Source of the DNA: an uncultured Saprospiraceae bacterium
GTDB taxonomy: Bacteria > Bacteroidota > Bacteroidia > Chitinophagales > Saprospiraceae
DNA length: 64,000 nucleotides
Direction: 5' to 3'
Assembly: GCA_937941765.1 (NCBI GenBank)
Contig: CALDGQ010000016.1
Span: 62,001 to 126,000 of the forward strand
Shown: positions 51,664 through 60,434 of the stretch, one piece after another
Layout of the letters: each line of letters starts with the position of its first letter
How positions within the stretch are numbered: position 1 is the stretch's first letter
Notes under the pieces: generated by a model
Database searches by the model: none
What the model was told of the DNA's origin: nothing
The model's input: only the letters and a program-made list of their open reading frames with translations
Translations under genes and position numbers: made by a program

Positions 51664-52926
51664 TTAATTTTCTGCCAAAATACTACTGATCAATCGAGGT
51701 GCACTTAAATCGGCAACATTGAACTGGAAGAAGCCACGTTTTCCAATTATCATGATTATATCTGATTGGCCTGGAATGGAAATAACATCATAAGAAGCAA
51801 TGGATTTAACATGACTTTTCATTTTATTATCTAAGTCTAATGGATTTGAAATATCAAATGTTTTAAATCCAAAATCTCCTTCACAAACATATAAGTCATT
51901 TTCTCTGATAGAAAGCCCATGCGGATTTTCCATTTGCACCGTATTCGCTAATACGGGATTTTCTATATTCGAAATATCTATTACATCCAATTGGTTATCA
52001 AAATTTTGGCAAATCGTACCACCACGTAATGTTACATAAGCATAGTTATCTTTTACATAAACCGGATCACATGCTTGTGCATGAGAAAAATCTGATACAT
52101 AACTTGGAACTGCAGGATTAGTGTTATCATAAATCAGCATACCTGTATTTGATCCAATGAATAAGTAGTCACCATAAGGGAAAATAGTTTCAATGCCCCA
52201 TCCCAAATTTACAACAGCTGTATTTTGAAGATCAGTGGAAGTAGAAACATCATAAACATGCATGTCTTGATCATCCACAATATAAAGGTGTTCCCCTATC
52301 ACTGAGAATCGAGCCATCGAACCTGCAATGCCAGGATTTGCTTGGGAATTGCCATTATTTTGTTCAGAAAAAGCACCATCTAACAAAATAAAATCATCTC
52401 CATCTCTTTGGTTGCTAAATCCTGAATTGCAATCAAAAGTTTCTGTCACTTCTTCCTCATTATAATAAACTAGGAAGTTTGATTGCGCATCAATACCGAA
52501 ATGTGGAAACACATCTTCCGCTCTATCTAATACTTGTGGATTGGTCATATCAGAAATGTCTATGCTTAACAAATCAATATAGTTATCTGCAAAAAGCACA
52601 TTGTTTTTAATAGCCATATCTACATTTCCAGGAATTGAAAGGAAACCGATATTTACAGGATTTGCAGGATCATTGTTATCAATGATATGAATTCCTTCCC
52701 TGATTTCATTGATAAAAATATGATTGTTGTAATAGTAAATTTTTCCAGGTTTATTAAGTGCCTTTGAGTTTTCAAAACCAATATCAACTCTGATTTGATC
52801 AGCTGATAAATGGACTGGCGTATATTTGATATAAGTAACTTCTCTTTCACATTTGTCTTTGAAACAACTTTGGAAGCTAGTGGCCATAAAGCAAATTGCT
52901 AATAGTTTTAATAATACATTTTTCAT
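51664..52926 (-). CDS. LVIVD-repeat surface lipoprotein
   Basis: A 420-residue protein. Lipoprotein signal (LLAICFMATSFQSC, Cys21). The body is a chain of LVIVD-type repeats forming a beta-propeller: units such as GIHIIDNNDPANPVNIGFL, LLSIDISDMTNPQVLDRA, LDVIDISNIENPVLANTV and FKTFDISNPLDLDN. The repeats are typical of surface lipoproteins of unknown function in Bacteroidota. It starts a two-gene unit with the barrel protein at 50922. Confidence 0.85.
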   Translation of the reverse strand: MKNVLLKLLAICFMATSFQSCFKDKCEREVTYIKYTPVHLSADQIRVDIGFENSKALNKPGKIYYYNNHIFINEIREGIHIIDNNDPANPVNIGFLSIPGNVDMAIKNNVLFADNYIDLLSIDISDMTNPQVLDRAEDVFPHFGIDAQSNFLVYYNEEEVTETFDCNSGFSNQRDGDDFILLDGAFSEQNNGNSQANPGIAGSMARFSVIGEHLYIVDDQDMHVYDVSTSTDLQNTAVVNLGWGIETIFPYGDYLFIGSNTGMLIYDNTNPAVPSYVSDFSHAQACDPVYVKDNYAYVTLRGGTICQNFDNQLDVIDISNIENPVLANTVQMENPHGLSIRENDLYVCEGDFGFKTFDISNPLDLDNKMKSHVKSIASYDVISIPGQSDIIMIIGKRGFFQFNVADLSAPRLISSILAEN

Positions 52927-53033
52927 ACTTGCTGTATTTTAAAGTGGGTTATTAATAAAGTAAAACGCGACAGAATAGGAGTGCGTTCTTGCTTGGAAAC
53001 GAGTTTGTCCTGTTTAAAGGTTGGGTAGTAAAG

Positions 53034-53078
53034 ACAAAAAAAGGGATTGAGTACCTATTATATGTACTCAATCCCGCT
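53034..53078 (-). terminator. Terminator of the DUF3857-like operon
   Basis: A perfect 12-bp stem GGGATTGAGTAC / GTACTCAATCCC with a 9-nt loop. On the minus strand it is followed by eight or more T, about 26 bp past the stop codon of the gene at 53104. Confidence 0.92.
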
Positions 53079-53103
53079 TTGCAATCAAAGATTTTGGTTT
53101 ATT

Positions 53104-55224
53104 TTACTTCAAAACCATCTTCAACTGCGAAAATTTATAAGCTGCTTCCAACATCTCAACCATATTTGGCCATTCACTTTTAGACATATCCTGCTTCTTA
53201 TAAGTCTTGGTAGTTTTTACTTTTAGAATATTACCATCTTGGGTTGCCGTACTGACAAAAGCGCCACTTTTGTTGTCAATATTCATGTTGAAAGCATCGA
53301 TTCCTTGCGCTTTTACACCATCCGGAAGTGTGATGTTGAAATTGTTGACAATGGTTTTAGCGTAATTTAAGTTAATGTCAGTTTTACGATTATTTATTTC
53401 TTCTTCTTCCAGTTGGACTTGCGAACCGATTAACCTTCCGAGTTCAAAAATTAAGTTGGGACCCGCTTTTTTGATATATTTCTCTGAACTGAAATTTGCA
53501 TTAATTTTGATTGTTGGTTTTTTGCTAGTAGTGCCAAGCGAAGTGATTTTATAAGAATCAAATTCATCAATATCAAAATCACTTTTGAACCAATTTTCAA
53601 TTTTTTCATCCTTTGCTTTTGCTACTTCTCCTTTGGTCTTTTTTCGCTCTTCTAATAATTCACGTTCTTTGATCGTTTTTTTCTTTTTCTTATTTCGCTC
53701 AATTTCTTTTTCTGTTCTGAACGTGTCGCATTCTTTTTCTAGATGATAAGTATTTGAAACGATAAGTGGATGATAGTTACTTTTGAACGCTCCCGTGAAT
53801 TCATATTCGCAAGCCATATCCAATTTATTGTTGGTGACTTTCATATCAATATTTGTGATAGATTGATTGTTGGTTGCTTTGGAAGGTGGGATAGAAACCT
53901 CTTCAAATTGAGCTTTCCCTCTTTTGAATTTTTTAGGATCAGCAACAACCGCTTTTGTTCCGGTAACACTTTGATTGGGCTCACCTGCAACACTGTAATT
54001 GTCCATTGGCCAATAATATTTTTTGATGCTAGGAACATAAACACCGACTAACATTTCTTGTGGTGTCAAGATATCATCTTTGTGTCCAATGTACCGTGGA
54101 CATCCGACTACATATTGTGCAGGAATGTCATACAACTTTAAAAAGTACAGAAAAAGGTGGGTAAAATATTCTTCACGCATCGAATAATATTGATCCTTTT
54201 TTCTATCGGTAGCTGCTTCAAAGAAACCAGCTTTTATTCCGCTATAAATTTCTGCAACTCTTTTCTTCTCACTTGAGATTCCTTCTATATCAATGGTTCT
54301 AAAATATTTTTTTACGATCGCATTTATCTCTGAGGTATTTAATACTGGCAACATAAAACGAGCAAATAATCCATCTAGACTCACGTCATTTTGAATAGTT
54401 GAATTGTTGATTGCGACATAACGACCACTAGTAGCTGCGTTGAGTATCATTATTTTAAAACCAGGCTCATTTAGATTTGAATATGACCATCTTTCATCTT
54501 TTTGAGCAGGAAGATTGGTGCTACTAAGCACTAAACGTTTAATAGATTTTTTTACTTTTCCTCTTTTGTTCAAACCACCTTCTTTATCTTCCACAAATGG
54601 AGGTGCATTGTTGTAAGTATCGACATAAACAGTCCAAGCTTTATCGACTTCAAAAATGATATCTTGTTTAACGATCGGATAAGAAGCCGTAATTGGCGAG
54701 ATTAATTGCTGAATTCCACTAAAATTTTCAGATATAACTTCATAATAATCCAAGATATCACCTACCTCAAGATTTGGAATCGTCGTCTTATAATAACTGG
54801 AGCGATTATATGAGCTCCTATAATATTTAGGAACTTGGGTTTTGACTTCTATTCCTTCATCTAATGGGATTTTGTTGATAGTACCATCTGGTTTCACATG
54901 CTTGAGTCCCAATGCACTAGAATTTTGATAATAATATTCTGAAAAGTCAGATAAAACAGACTTGTCTTGAATTTTTATTCTCTTTCTAATGACTCCTTTA
55001 GACATGTGTCCTGAGTTAGCTGCCAAAAATGAAAAGTGTAATTTTTGACACAAAGAAACGACGGGTTCGTCCGCAAATTCTGCAGGTACTTTAGTTACTT
55101 CAAAATCTTCATCGTCTTCTCCAAGTACTTGATTGAAGTATTTAAGATCTTGTAGACTGAATGAATTTTGAGCCAACAATGAGACTGGTAAACATAAAAG
55201 TAAGAATAGTGTTAAATTTTTCAT
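53104..55224 (-). CDS. DUF3857/transglutaminase-like envelope protein lacking the catalytic Cys and His
   Basis: A 706-residue secreted protein (signal LTLFLLLCLPVSLLAQ). The N-terminal ~250 residues are the DUF3857-like beta domain (KGVIRKRIKIQD … GDILDYYEVISENFSG). The region around residues 345-420 aligns in order with the transglutaminase-like part of the neighbour (YSMREEYFTHLFLYFLKLYD opposite its YGDCKGMANLTKEMLNIAGYD), but Cys is absent and no His stands at the second position; only a WPMDN acidic residue remains. A Lys/Glu-rich coiled segment (~residues 515-545) and a C-terminal beta domain follow. Probably a structural or binding paralogue, cotranscribed with the enzyme 4 bp upstream. 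Confidence 0.75.
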   Translation of the reverse strand: MKNLTLFLLLCLPVSLLAQNSFSLQDLKYFNQVLGEDDEDFEVTKVPAEFADEPVVSLCQKLHFSFLAANSGHMSKGVIRKRIKIQDKSVLSDFSEYYYQNSSALGLKHVKPDGTINKIPLDEGIEVKTQVPKYYRSSYNRSSYYKTTIPNLEVGDILDYYEVISENFSGIQQLISPITASYPIVKQDIIFEVDKAWTVYVDTYNNAPPFVEDKEGGLNKRGKVKKSIKRLVLSSTNLPAQKDERWSYSNLNEPGFKIMILNAATSGRYVAINNSTIQNDVSLDGLFARFMLPVLNTSEINAIVKKYFRTIDIEGISSEKKRVAEIYSGIKAGFFEAATDRKKDQYYSMREEYFTHLFLYFLKLYDIPAQYVVGCPRYIGHKDDILTPQEMLVGVYVPSIKKYYWPMDNYSVAGEPNQSVTGTKAVVADPKKFKRGKAQFEEVSIPPSKATNNQSITNIDMKVTNNKLDMACEYEFTGAFKSNYHPLIVSNTYHLEKECDTFRTEKEIERNKKKKKTIKERELLEERKKTKGEVAKAKDEKIENWFKSDFDIDEFDSYKITSLGTTSKKPTIKINANFSSEKYIKKAGPNLIFELGRLIGSQVQLEEEEINNRKTDINLNYAKTIVNNFNITLPDGVKAQGIDAFNMNIDNKSGAFVSTATQDGNILKVKTTKTYKKQDMSKSEWPNMVEMLEAAYKFSQLKMVLK

Positions 55225-55228
55225 CAGA

Positions 55229-57160
55229 TTAATTTTTTTCTAAGATAATTTGATCTGCATAAAAAGCATTTAATTTCTCAATTAAACTATTCCATGCTTC
55301 AAAGTCATTGACTGCCAAAATAGAATGCTTTATCTCAATATTTTTGGTGTAAGTAATTTGATTGTTATTTTTTGAAAATGACAATTGGAATGAGTATTTG
55401 TCATTTTCAGCAGCTATTTTTTCTGGGAAATATTGAACCTTGTATCCTGTAGGAATATCAAAATTAGTTTGTTCACTAATCAAAAAGGTTTCGCTAAAAT
55501 CATAAGGTACTTTTCGATCTTCTTTTATCGTGAAATTCTTAAAAGGATATTCTAATTCAGGACTAATGTAAAGTTCATTCTCAAGATCAATAATGTGGTT
55601 GTTGACATCAAATTGGTAATTAAATAAGAGGTCATTATCTCGATTTTCTAAACTTACTTCAGCGTCCAATTTCAAACTAACATTCTTGTCATAGTTGGAA
55701 AGATAACTAGTTAATTCATCCGAACGTTTGGATGCAGTTGAAGCTGCTAATTTATTCAACATCCATGTTTTGCGATTACCGGTATAGGTGACAACTCCTG
55801 TTCCTATTAATTTATCACCTTCGATTTTCATCTTATTAATAACAACTTGTTTACTTTCTTCTGGTTTTTGCATCGGTACTTCCTCAATAATAAAAGCATC
55901 CTTGTCTTCAATCAATACTTGTTTCCCTTGAATCCGATACGCATAATTATATAAATCAACATACTTTTCGGTTGCATCTAGGAAAACTCTTTTTCCATTC
56001 AACATAATGCTGCAAATCATATGATTGTCCACTACCAAACTAGGGATGTCATAAGTGTAAGGTAAATCCCTCGTTCCAATCCACGTAAGTCTTGCATCAT
56101 AACCAGCAATGTTGAGCATTTCCTTTGTCAAGTTGGCCATTCCTTTACAGTCTCCATATTTATTGTTATAAACGGTCTGACAACTTTCAGGACGGAATCC
56201 CATTATCCCTTCTTCAAAAGCAATGTACTTGATGTTGTCTTGTACCCAATAAAAAATACTTTTGATTTTCTCTTCATCACTATTTTTACCCGCAATAATC
56301 TTGGTGACTGTTTTTTTCAAATCAGCATTATCATTGCCTATTTCCTTGACTAATGAACGATACCAACCATAAAGATCACTAATGTCTTCCATCAATCGGA
56401 CACTTTTTCCACCAACCTTTATTGATTTTGAAATCAGGATAAGGTGCGCATTAAAATTGCTTCTTCTGGGTGATGACTTTTCTCTAAATGCAGAATTGAG
56501 GTCTTTTAAGTTATAAGAATAAATTTTATGGCCATCTGCATTTTTATTCGATACAGCAGGTTTCTCTTTATCAAAATTCAATTCTCTAATATCTAAATCT
56601 AACCAAGACGGGACTTCAATTTCTATCGTACTATTTTCAACTTCATAATAATCGTTGAAATACAATGGATCAAGAAACTTATAATCCGTATACGTTTTCT
56701 GATATTTGATTAATATTTCTTCTCCTTTCTCAAATAATTTAACATCAAAATTACAAACCTTTAAATCAGAATGAAAAATTCCATCTGATTGATAATCGAA
56801 AACAGTGTTTTCAATATTATGCGACTTTTTGCTGGTCGGAGAATCTTTATAAAGTATATAATCAATCTCCGAATTATCATCTATGAAAATAGACTTGTTG
56901 AAAGGAATCGTTGCATTGGTGTTTGACTTTACAACAATGCTAACGGTCAATTTGGAAATTAACTCGTTTTTTTTCGTCAATTCAAAACTTACTTTTTGCT
57001 TTAAATCAGTAATTGATAATTTATCTTCTGCACATTCGCCATCTATAAAGCTAGTTGTCGATGTCTTTTTGTCGAGTTCTAAGAAAGGATTGGCAACGAG
57101 CGACTGGGTTCCTAAAATAAGGAGTACTAATAAAACATGGTATTTGCAATTTGTGTTCAT
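55229..57160 (-). CDS. DUF3857 and transglutaminase-like protein with intact Cys-His-Asp triad
   Basis: A 643-residue secreted protein (N-terminal hydrophobic YHVLLVLLILGTQSLVA). N-terminal DUF3857-like beta domain, then a transglutaminase-like core with Cys338 (YGDCKGMANL), His380 (VDNHMIC) and Asp395 (FLDATEK). The preceding IFYWVQDNIKYIAFEEG is the usual helix of this fold. The C-terminal ~150 residues form a beta domain. The family is common in Bacteroidota, and the substrate is unknown; peptidase or cross-linking activity on surface proteins is the usual guess. The next gene (53104) starts 4 bp after it, so the pair is one operon with the terminator at 53034. Confidence 0.82.
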   Translation of the reverse strand: MNTNCKYHVLLVLLILGTQSLVANPFLELDKKTSTTSFIDGECAEDKLSITDLKQKVSFELTKKNELISKLTVSIVVKSNTNATIPFNKSIFIDDNSEIDYILYKDSPTSKKSHNIENTVFDYQSDGIFHSDLKVCNFDVKLFEKGEEILIKYQKTYTDYKFLDPLYFNDYYEVENSTIEIEVPSWLDLDIRELNFDKEKPAVSNKNADGHKIYSYNLKDLNSAFREKSSPRRSNFNAHLILISKSIKVGGKSVRLMEDISDLYGWYRSLVKEIGNDNADLKKTVTKIIAGKNSDEEKIKSIFYWVQDNIKYIAFEEGIMGFRPESCQTVYNNKYGDCKGMANLTKEMLNIAGYDARLTWIGTRDLPYTYDIPSLVVDNHMICSIMLNGKRVFLDATEKYVDLYNYAYRIQGKQVLIEDKDAFIIEEVPMQKPEESKQVVINKMKIEGDKLIGTGVVTYTGNRKTWMLNKLAASTASKRSDELTSYLSNYDKNVSLKLDAEVSLENRDNDLLFNYQFDVNNHIIDLENELYISPELEYPFKNFTIKEDRKVPYDFSETFLISEQTNFDIPTGYKVQYFPEKIAAENDKYSFQLSFSKNNNQITYTKNIEIKHSILAVNDFEAWNSLIEKLNAFYADQIILEKN

Positions 57161-57532
57161 GCGCTATTTTTATGAAAGTTGGATGAAAAACAATGGAACG
57201 CTAAATTCTTAACGATTCTAATTGAATCCTATTTTGGCCTCTTCATCATTTTTTTTAGCAGCTATAATTAAATCTTTAAACAAAGATTCAACAAGATCAA
57301 TACGGGTTTGAATTGTAATTGTTGATAGGAAGTATGAACTGTGATATGTTAGACCAATTTGAATGAGTTATAACATTCAATAAACATACCTAATTTAATT
57401 CATTTTTAAGAGAAAACCGACAAAAATTGATATGGTAAATATGGAAATGTGTAAAGGTTTAACTTTAGTGTGTTTCTGAGTGAACTTATTGTTCTGAAAT
57501 AATGAAATTTGGAGCTAAAAATTTATGATGCG
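57161..57532. other. Upstream region of the DUF3857 operon with a start-less reading frame
   Basis: A frame open from about 57367 down to a TAG at 57218-57220 (minus strand) reads as about 49 charged, protein-like residues (DLVESLFKDLIIAAKKNDEE in its middle) but has no ATG. It could be the tail of a lost gene or chance. The rest is AT-rich and should contain the operon promoter. No repeat was recognised. Confidence 0.3.
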
Positions 57533-57997
57533 CTATTTAAACTCAAACAATTCTTTAAACTCCGGATATTCTTCAGCATATTTTTTAAAACCTTTTCTAC
57601 CAGCTATGAAGGTAATTTTATCGCCAAACGCACCACCTTTTTTAAGAAAGACGGTATAAGAATTGAAAATTAAAAAATTATTTCGCTCAATTTTCTCTAC
57701 GTTGTGAAAAGGGTATCTAAATGCTTTCCTATAATTGGTGATATATAAATAACGATCGTCTGCTTCCACTCTTTTTAATCGGATAAATGCCCAATAAAAA
57801 AACAACATTCCGGAAACTAAAAACATTATAAATGCAATCCTGAATTGAGTTGCAGGATATCCAAATATCCATTCTTCATCAATTTTGAAAAAGCCTAATG
57901 CTAAAGCTCCAAAAAAGGAAGTCCATAAAGTGGGTAAAAAGTACTTTACGATTACCGTCCATCGAGAAGATACGTTGACGACTTTTTTATTACTCAT
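57533..57997 (-). CDS. Hypothetical membrane protein with PH-like/YcxB-type C-terminus
   Basis: About 154 residues from the ATG at 57997, which overlaps the tatC stop codon by 8 bp (ATGAGTAA). A start 8 codons earlier is possible but lies deeper inside tatC. Two predicted transmembrane helices (KYFLPTLWTSFFGALALGFF and FIMFLVSGMLFFYWAFI) are followed by a short beta-rich cytosolic part (YLYITNYRKAFRYPFHNVEKI … FLKKGGAFGDKITFI) resembling bacterial PH-like domains. The overlap with tatC indicates cotranscription and coupled translation. Function unknown. Confidence 0.72.
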   Translation of the reverse strand: MSNKKVVNVSSRWTVIVKYFLPTLWTSFFGALALGFFKIDEEWIFGYPATQFRIAFIMFLVSGMLFFYWAFIRLKRVEADDRYLYITNYRKAFRYPFHNVEKIERNNFLIFNSYTVFLKKGGAFGDKITFIAGRKGFKKYAEEYPEFKELFEFK

Positions 57998-58832
57998 CGT
58001 CGGAATTTTTGTGTCTATCATTGACTCTTTTTGAAATTAGAATGCTTGCTTCATATAAAAAATATAATGGAACGCTTATCAACAATTGGGTCATCACATC
58101 AGGTGGCGTAATGATCGCTGCACCTACCAATATCATCACAAATGCATGTTTGCGATATTGACGCATAAACGCTGGTGTCACCAATCCTACTTTGGATAAA
58201 AAGTAAACGATAATCGGCAATTCGAAAACCAACCCTGTTGGTATCGTAAACATGGTCATATAGTTGACATAGGAAGTAAGGGTAGGAGCAAGTGCTATAT
58301 TGGCCAAGTCGTAATTACCAAAAAAGTTAACCGCAAATGGTGCAATAACAAAATAACCGAACAATACACCTGAGAAAAATAACAATGAACACACCCAAAC
58401 GATTCCTCTTGCTGCTTTCGCCTCTTTTTCATAAAGACCAGGTTTTACAAATTTCCAGATTTCCCAAAAGATGTAAGGAAAAGCAATCACAAAACCCATC
58501 AACAATGAAACTTTTAAATGGGTCAGAAAAAGCTCACCGAGTTCTCGTGCTAATAATTCAATTTTGGGTGGTTGAACCACAAAGTTTTCAAAACCTAAAA
58601 GAGCCGCAAATTTAGTAAGCGCAGTATAGGTTGGAAAGTCAGCACGCATCGGACCCATTATGACATACGTGAAAAAGAAATCTTTCATCACAAAAACAAT
58701 AATCCCAAAAATTAAAATAGATGAGACCGCTCGGATTAGGTTCCAGCGCAACTCTTCCAAATGATCCAGAAATGACATTTCCTTTTCAGTTTTCATAAGT
58801 TCTTTGTCCACATCAATTTGATCTAAAGGCAT
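57990..58832 (-). CDS. tatC: Twin-arginine translocase subunit TatC
   Basis: Inner-membrane receptor of the Tat pathway. Six transmembrane helices. The conserved N-terminal motif SFLDHLEELRWNLIRAV is present, as is FVKPGLYEKEAKAARGIV after the third helix and the FELPIIVYFLSKVGLV helix later. Compared with E. coli there is a longer first periplasmic loop (~residues 60-100), a known feature of Bacteroidota TatC. The cytosolic C-tail is basic. tatA is not in the window. It shares an 8-bp overlap with the following gene. Confidence 0.95.
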   Translation of the reverse strand: MPLDQIDVDKELMKTEKEMSFLDHLEELRWNLIRAVSSILIFGIIVFVMKDFFFTYVIMGPMRADFPTYTALTKFAALLGFENFVVQPPKIELLARELGELFLTHLKVSLLMGFVIAFPYIFWEIWKFVKPGLYEKEAKAARGIVWVCSLLFFSGVLFGYFVIAPFAVNFFGNYDLANIALAPTLTSYVNYMTMFTIPTGLVFELPIIVYFLSKVGLVTPAFMRQYRKHAFVMILVGAAIITPPDVMTQLLISVPLYFLYEASILISKRVNDRHKNSDDE

Positions 58833-58850
58833 TTAAAATTTCTTTGTCTA

Positions 58851-58858
58851 CAAATTTA
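58851..58858 (-). promoter_or_regulatory. -7-like box for tatC
   Basis: Minus-strand TAAATTTG, matching TAnnTTTG, about 19 bp before the start codon. No obvious -33 TTG element at the right distance, so only tentative. Confidence 0.35.
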
Positions 58859-58947
58859 GAAATTTAACTTGGTTAATCTCCTAAACTAATTACAAGTTGT
58901 GAAGCAATTAGTTCAAAAAAGAGCTCGACTTCGTATATAAAATAATG

Positions 58948-58955
58948 TACATTTG
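58948..58955 (+). promoter_or_regulatory. -7-like box for the calcium/sodium antiporter gene
   Basis: TACATTTGC matches the TAnnTTTG -7 box and the common TTTGC continuation. Transcription starting a few bases later would put the whole hairpin at 58966-59123 into the leader of the antiporter mRNA. Confidence 0.42.
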
Positions 58956-58965
58956 CACCCGCCTT

Positions 58966-59123
58966 ACAGATTGTATTCTAAAATGGCGGTTATTATCTGA
59001 AAGAAAAATTTATTGAGATCAAGGCGGAAAACGTAGACATAGCCTTTGTTATAACGAGGCTTTCCAACGCTGATATCGATAAATTTTTGTCATAGAATAT
59101 CGCCATTTTTGAGTTCAATCTGT
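58966..59123 (+). promoter_or_regulatory. 158-nt imperfect hairpin in the putative antiporter leader
   Basis: Paired segments from outside in: ACAGATTG (58966-58973) with CAATCTGT (59116-59123); ATGGCG (58983-58988) with CGCCAT (59101-59106); AAAATTTATTGAGATCA (59005-59021) with TGATATCGATAAATTTT (59071-59087); AGCC (59041-59044) with GGCT (59058-59061). All pairs nest without crossing. No ORF. The start codon of the antiporter gene is 26 bp downstream. It could be a regulatory leader, a repeat, or a terminator-like attenuator. Confidence 0.55.
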
Positions 59124-59149
59124 ATTAGATACTTTTCAGAATATTTGTT

Positions 59150-60085
59150 ATGTCAGTAGATTTATTACAATACCTCGGTTTATTCATTGTCAGCTTAGCA
59201 GTCTTGTTGAAAGCTTCTGACTGGTTTATCAATTCTGCTGAATCGATTGGGCTTTCTTTTGGAATTTCTCCTTTTATTATTGGTGTGACAATTATCGCTT
59301 TTGGAACTTCATTGCCAGAATTAGCAACATCAGTAGCATCTGTATTGGCAGGGAAATCAGAAATTGTTATCGCCAATGTCGTCGGTTCCAATTTGACGAA
59401 CATTGCTTTGGTGTTGGGTATCGTCGCAATCATGGCCAAACAAATTGAGATGGAATACAATATTTGGCATATTGATATGCCTTATTTGTGGGGTTCCGCA
59501 TTTTTATTGTGGTTTACAGTTGTGGATTTGCACTTTTCAATGTTTGAGGCTGTATTGTTTTTATGTGGAATCATCATTTTCTTATCCTACTCATTTGGAA
59601 GTGATCAAGGAGATGAAGATGACGAGGAAAAGGAAGAAGTCAATTGGAAAACTTATCTCCTTTTAGTGGTAGGTGGAATACTAGTGTGGTTGGGAGCAGT
59701 TTATACGATTGAGTCCATTACACAACTTTCAACTATGGCTGGAATTAGCCCAGACATAATTGCGATTACTGCTGTTGCTTTAGGAACTTCACTTCCAGAA
59801 GTTATCGTAAGTGTAAAATGCGCATTAGCAGGAAAAACTTCCATTGCAGTCGGAAACGTTTTGGGATCTAATATCTTCAACACCTATGTTGTAATGGGAG
59901 TTGCCAGATTATTTGGTGAATTGACGATCCCAGAAACAATCGTTTCGCTACAAATGCCAATCATGATTGTAATGACGATTTTGTTTGGTATCATGTCCAA
60001 CAATAAAAAAATTACAAAGTGGGAAGGAATGGTACTCATCATGTTTTATGCTTTCTTCATTGCTGAGAATTTGAAAAATATTTGA
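59150..60085 (+). CDS. Calcium/sodium antiporter (CaCA family, YrbG type)
   Basis: A 311-residue inner-membrane exchanger with about ten helices in two inverted halves. The alpha repeats are seen twice: FGTSLPELATSVASVLAGKSE (residues ~53-73) and LGTSLPEVIVSVKCALAGKTS (~residues 210-230), each with the G-S-P-E ion-binding core, followed by AnVVGSNLTNI and GNVLGSNIFNT. An acidic cytosolic loop (GDEDDEEKEEV) separates the halves. Family members exchange Ca2+ for Na+ or H+. A long hairpin precedes the gene. Confidence 0.95.
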   Translation: MSVDLLQYLGLFIVSLAVLLKASDWFINSAESIGLSFGISPFIIGVTIIAFGTSLPELATSVASVLAGKSEIVIANVVGSNLTNIALVLGIVAIMAKQIEMEYNIWHIDMPYLWGSAFLLWFTVVDLHFSMFEAVLFLCGIIIFLSYSFGSDQGDEDDEEKEEVNWKTYLLLVVGGILVWLGAVYTIESITQLSTMAGISPDIIAITAVALGTSLPEVIVSVKCALAGKTSIAVGNVLGSNIFNTYVVMGVARLFGELTIPETIVSLQMPIMIVMTILFGIMSNNKKITKWEGMVLIMFYAFFIAENLKNI

Positions 60086-60155
60086 TACACTTTTCTTCTG
60101 TCGATTCTCATTTTCCAAAAAGACATTGTAACCTTATACAATACCCTAGTTTATT

Positions 60156-60192
60156 GAAAAAGCTCCTGTGATATTTGTTCCATGGGCTTTTT
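60156..60192 (+). terminator. Candidate terminator after the antiporter gene
   Basis: AAAAAGCTC / GGGCTTTTT stem with a ~15-nt loop, about 70 bp past the stop codon. A second hairpin with a stronger tail follows at 60292-60330 (TAGGGTTGATTT … AAAATCAGCTCTA then T7). Confidence 0.65.
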
Positions 60193-60291
60193 AGCTGTTT
60201 TGGGGTATATCTTTATAGGCTAATCTAGCTTAGATTGTACTTGTATTGAGGGCGACGTTGCTCGATTTACAACTAAAAACAAAGACTATAT

Positions 60292-60330
60292 TAATAGGGT
60301 TGATTTATCTAAAATCAGCTCTATTTTTTT
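60292..60330 (+). terminator. Second hairpin with T7 tail in the gap after the antiporter gene
   Basis: TGATTT/AAATCA core with flanking TAG…CTA pairs and a T7 run. The spacer 60193-60291 holds no recognised gene. A short non-coding transcript ending here is possible. Confidence 0.5.
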
Positions 60331-60395
60331 GCGCATATCTGATACAATTTTCGTTATAAAGAGAAAATACCCAATTTTCACATTATCATTATTTA

Positions 60396-60403
60396 TATAT
60401 TTG
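60396..60403 (+). promoter_or_regulatory. -7-like box for the DUF6089 gene
   Basis: TATATTTG followed by CACCC, a good match to TAnnTTTG, 32 bp before the start codon. Confidence 0.5.
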
Positions 60404-60434
60404 CACCCTTGAAATAGCAATTAAATTAAAAACT

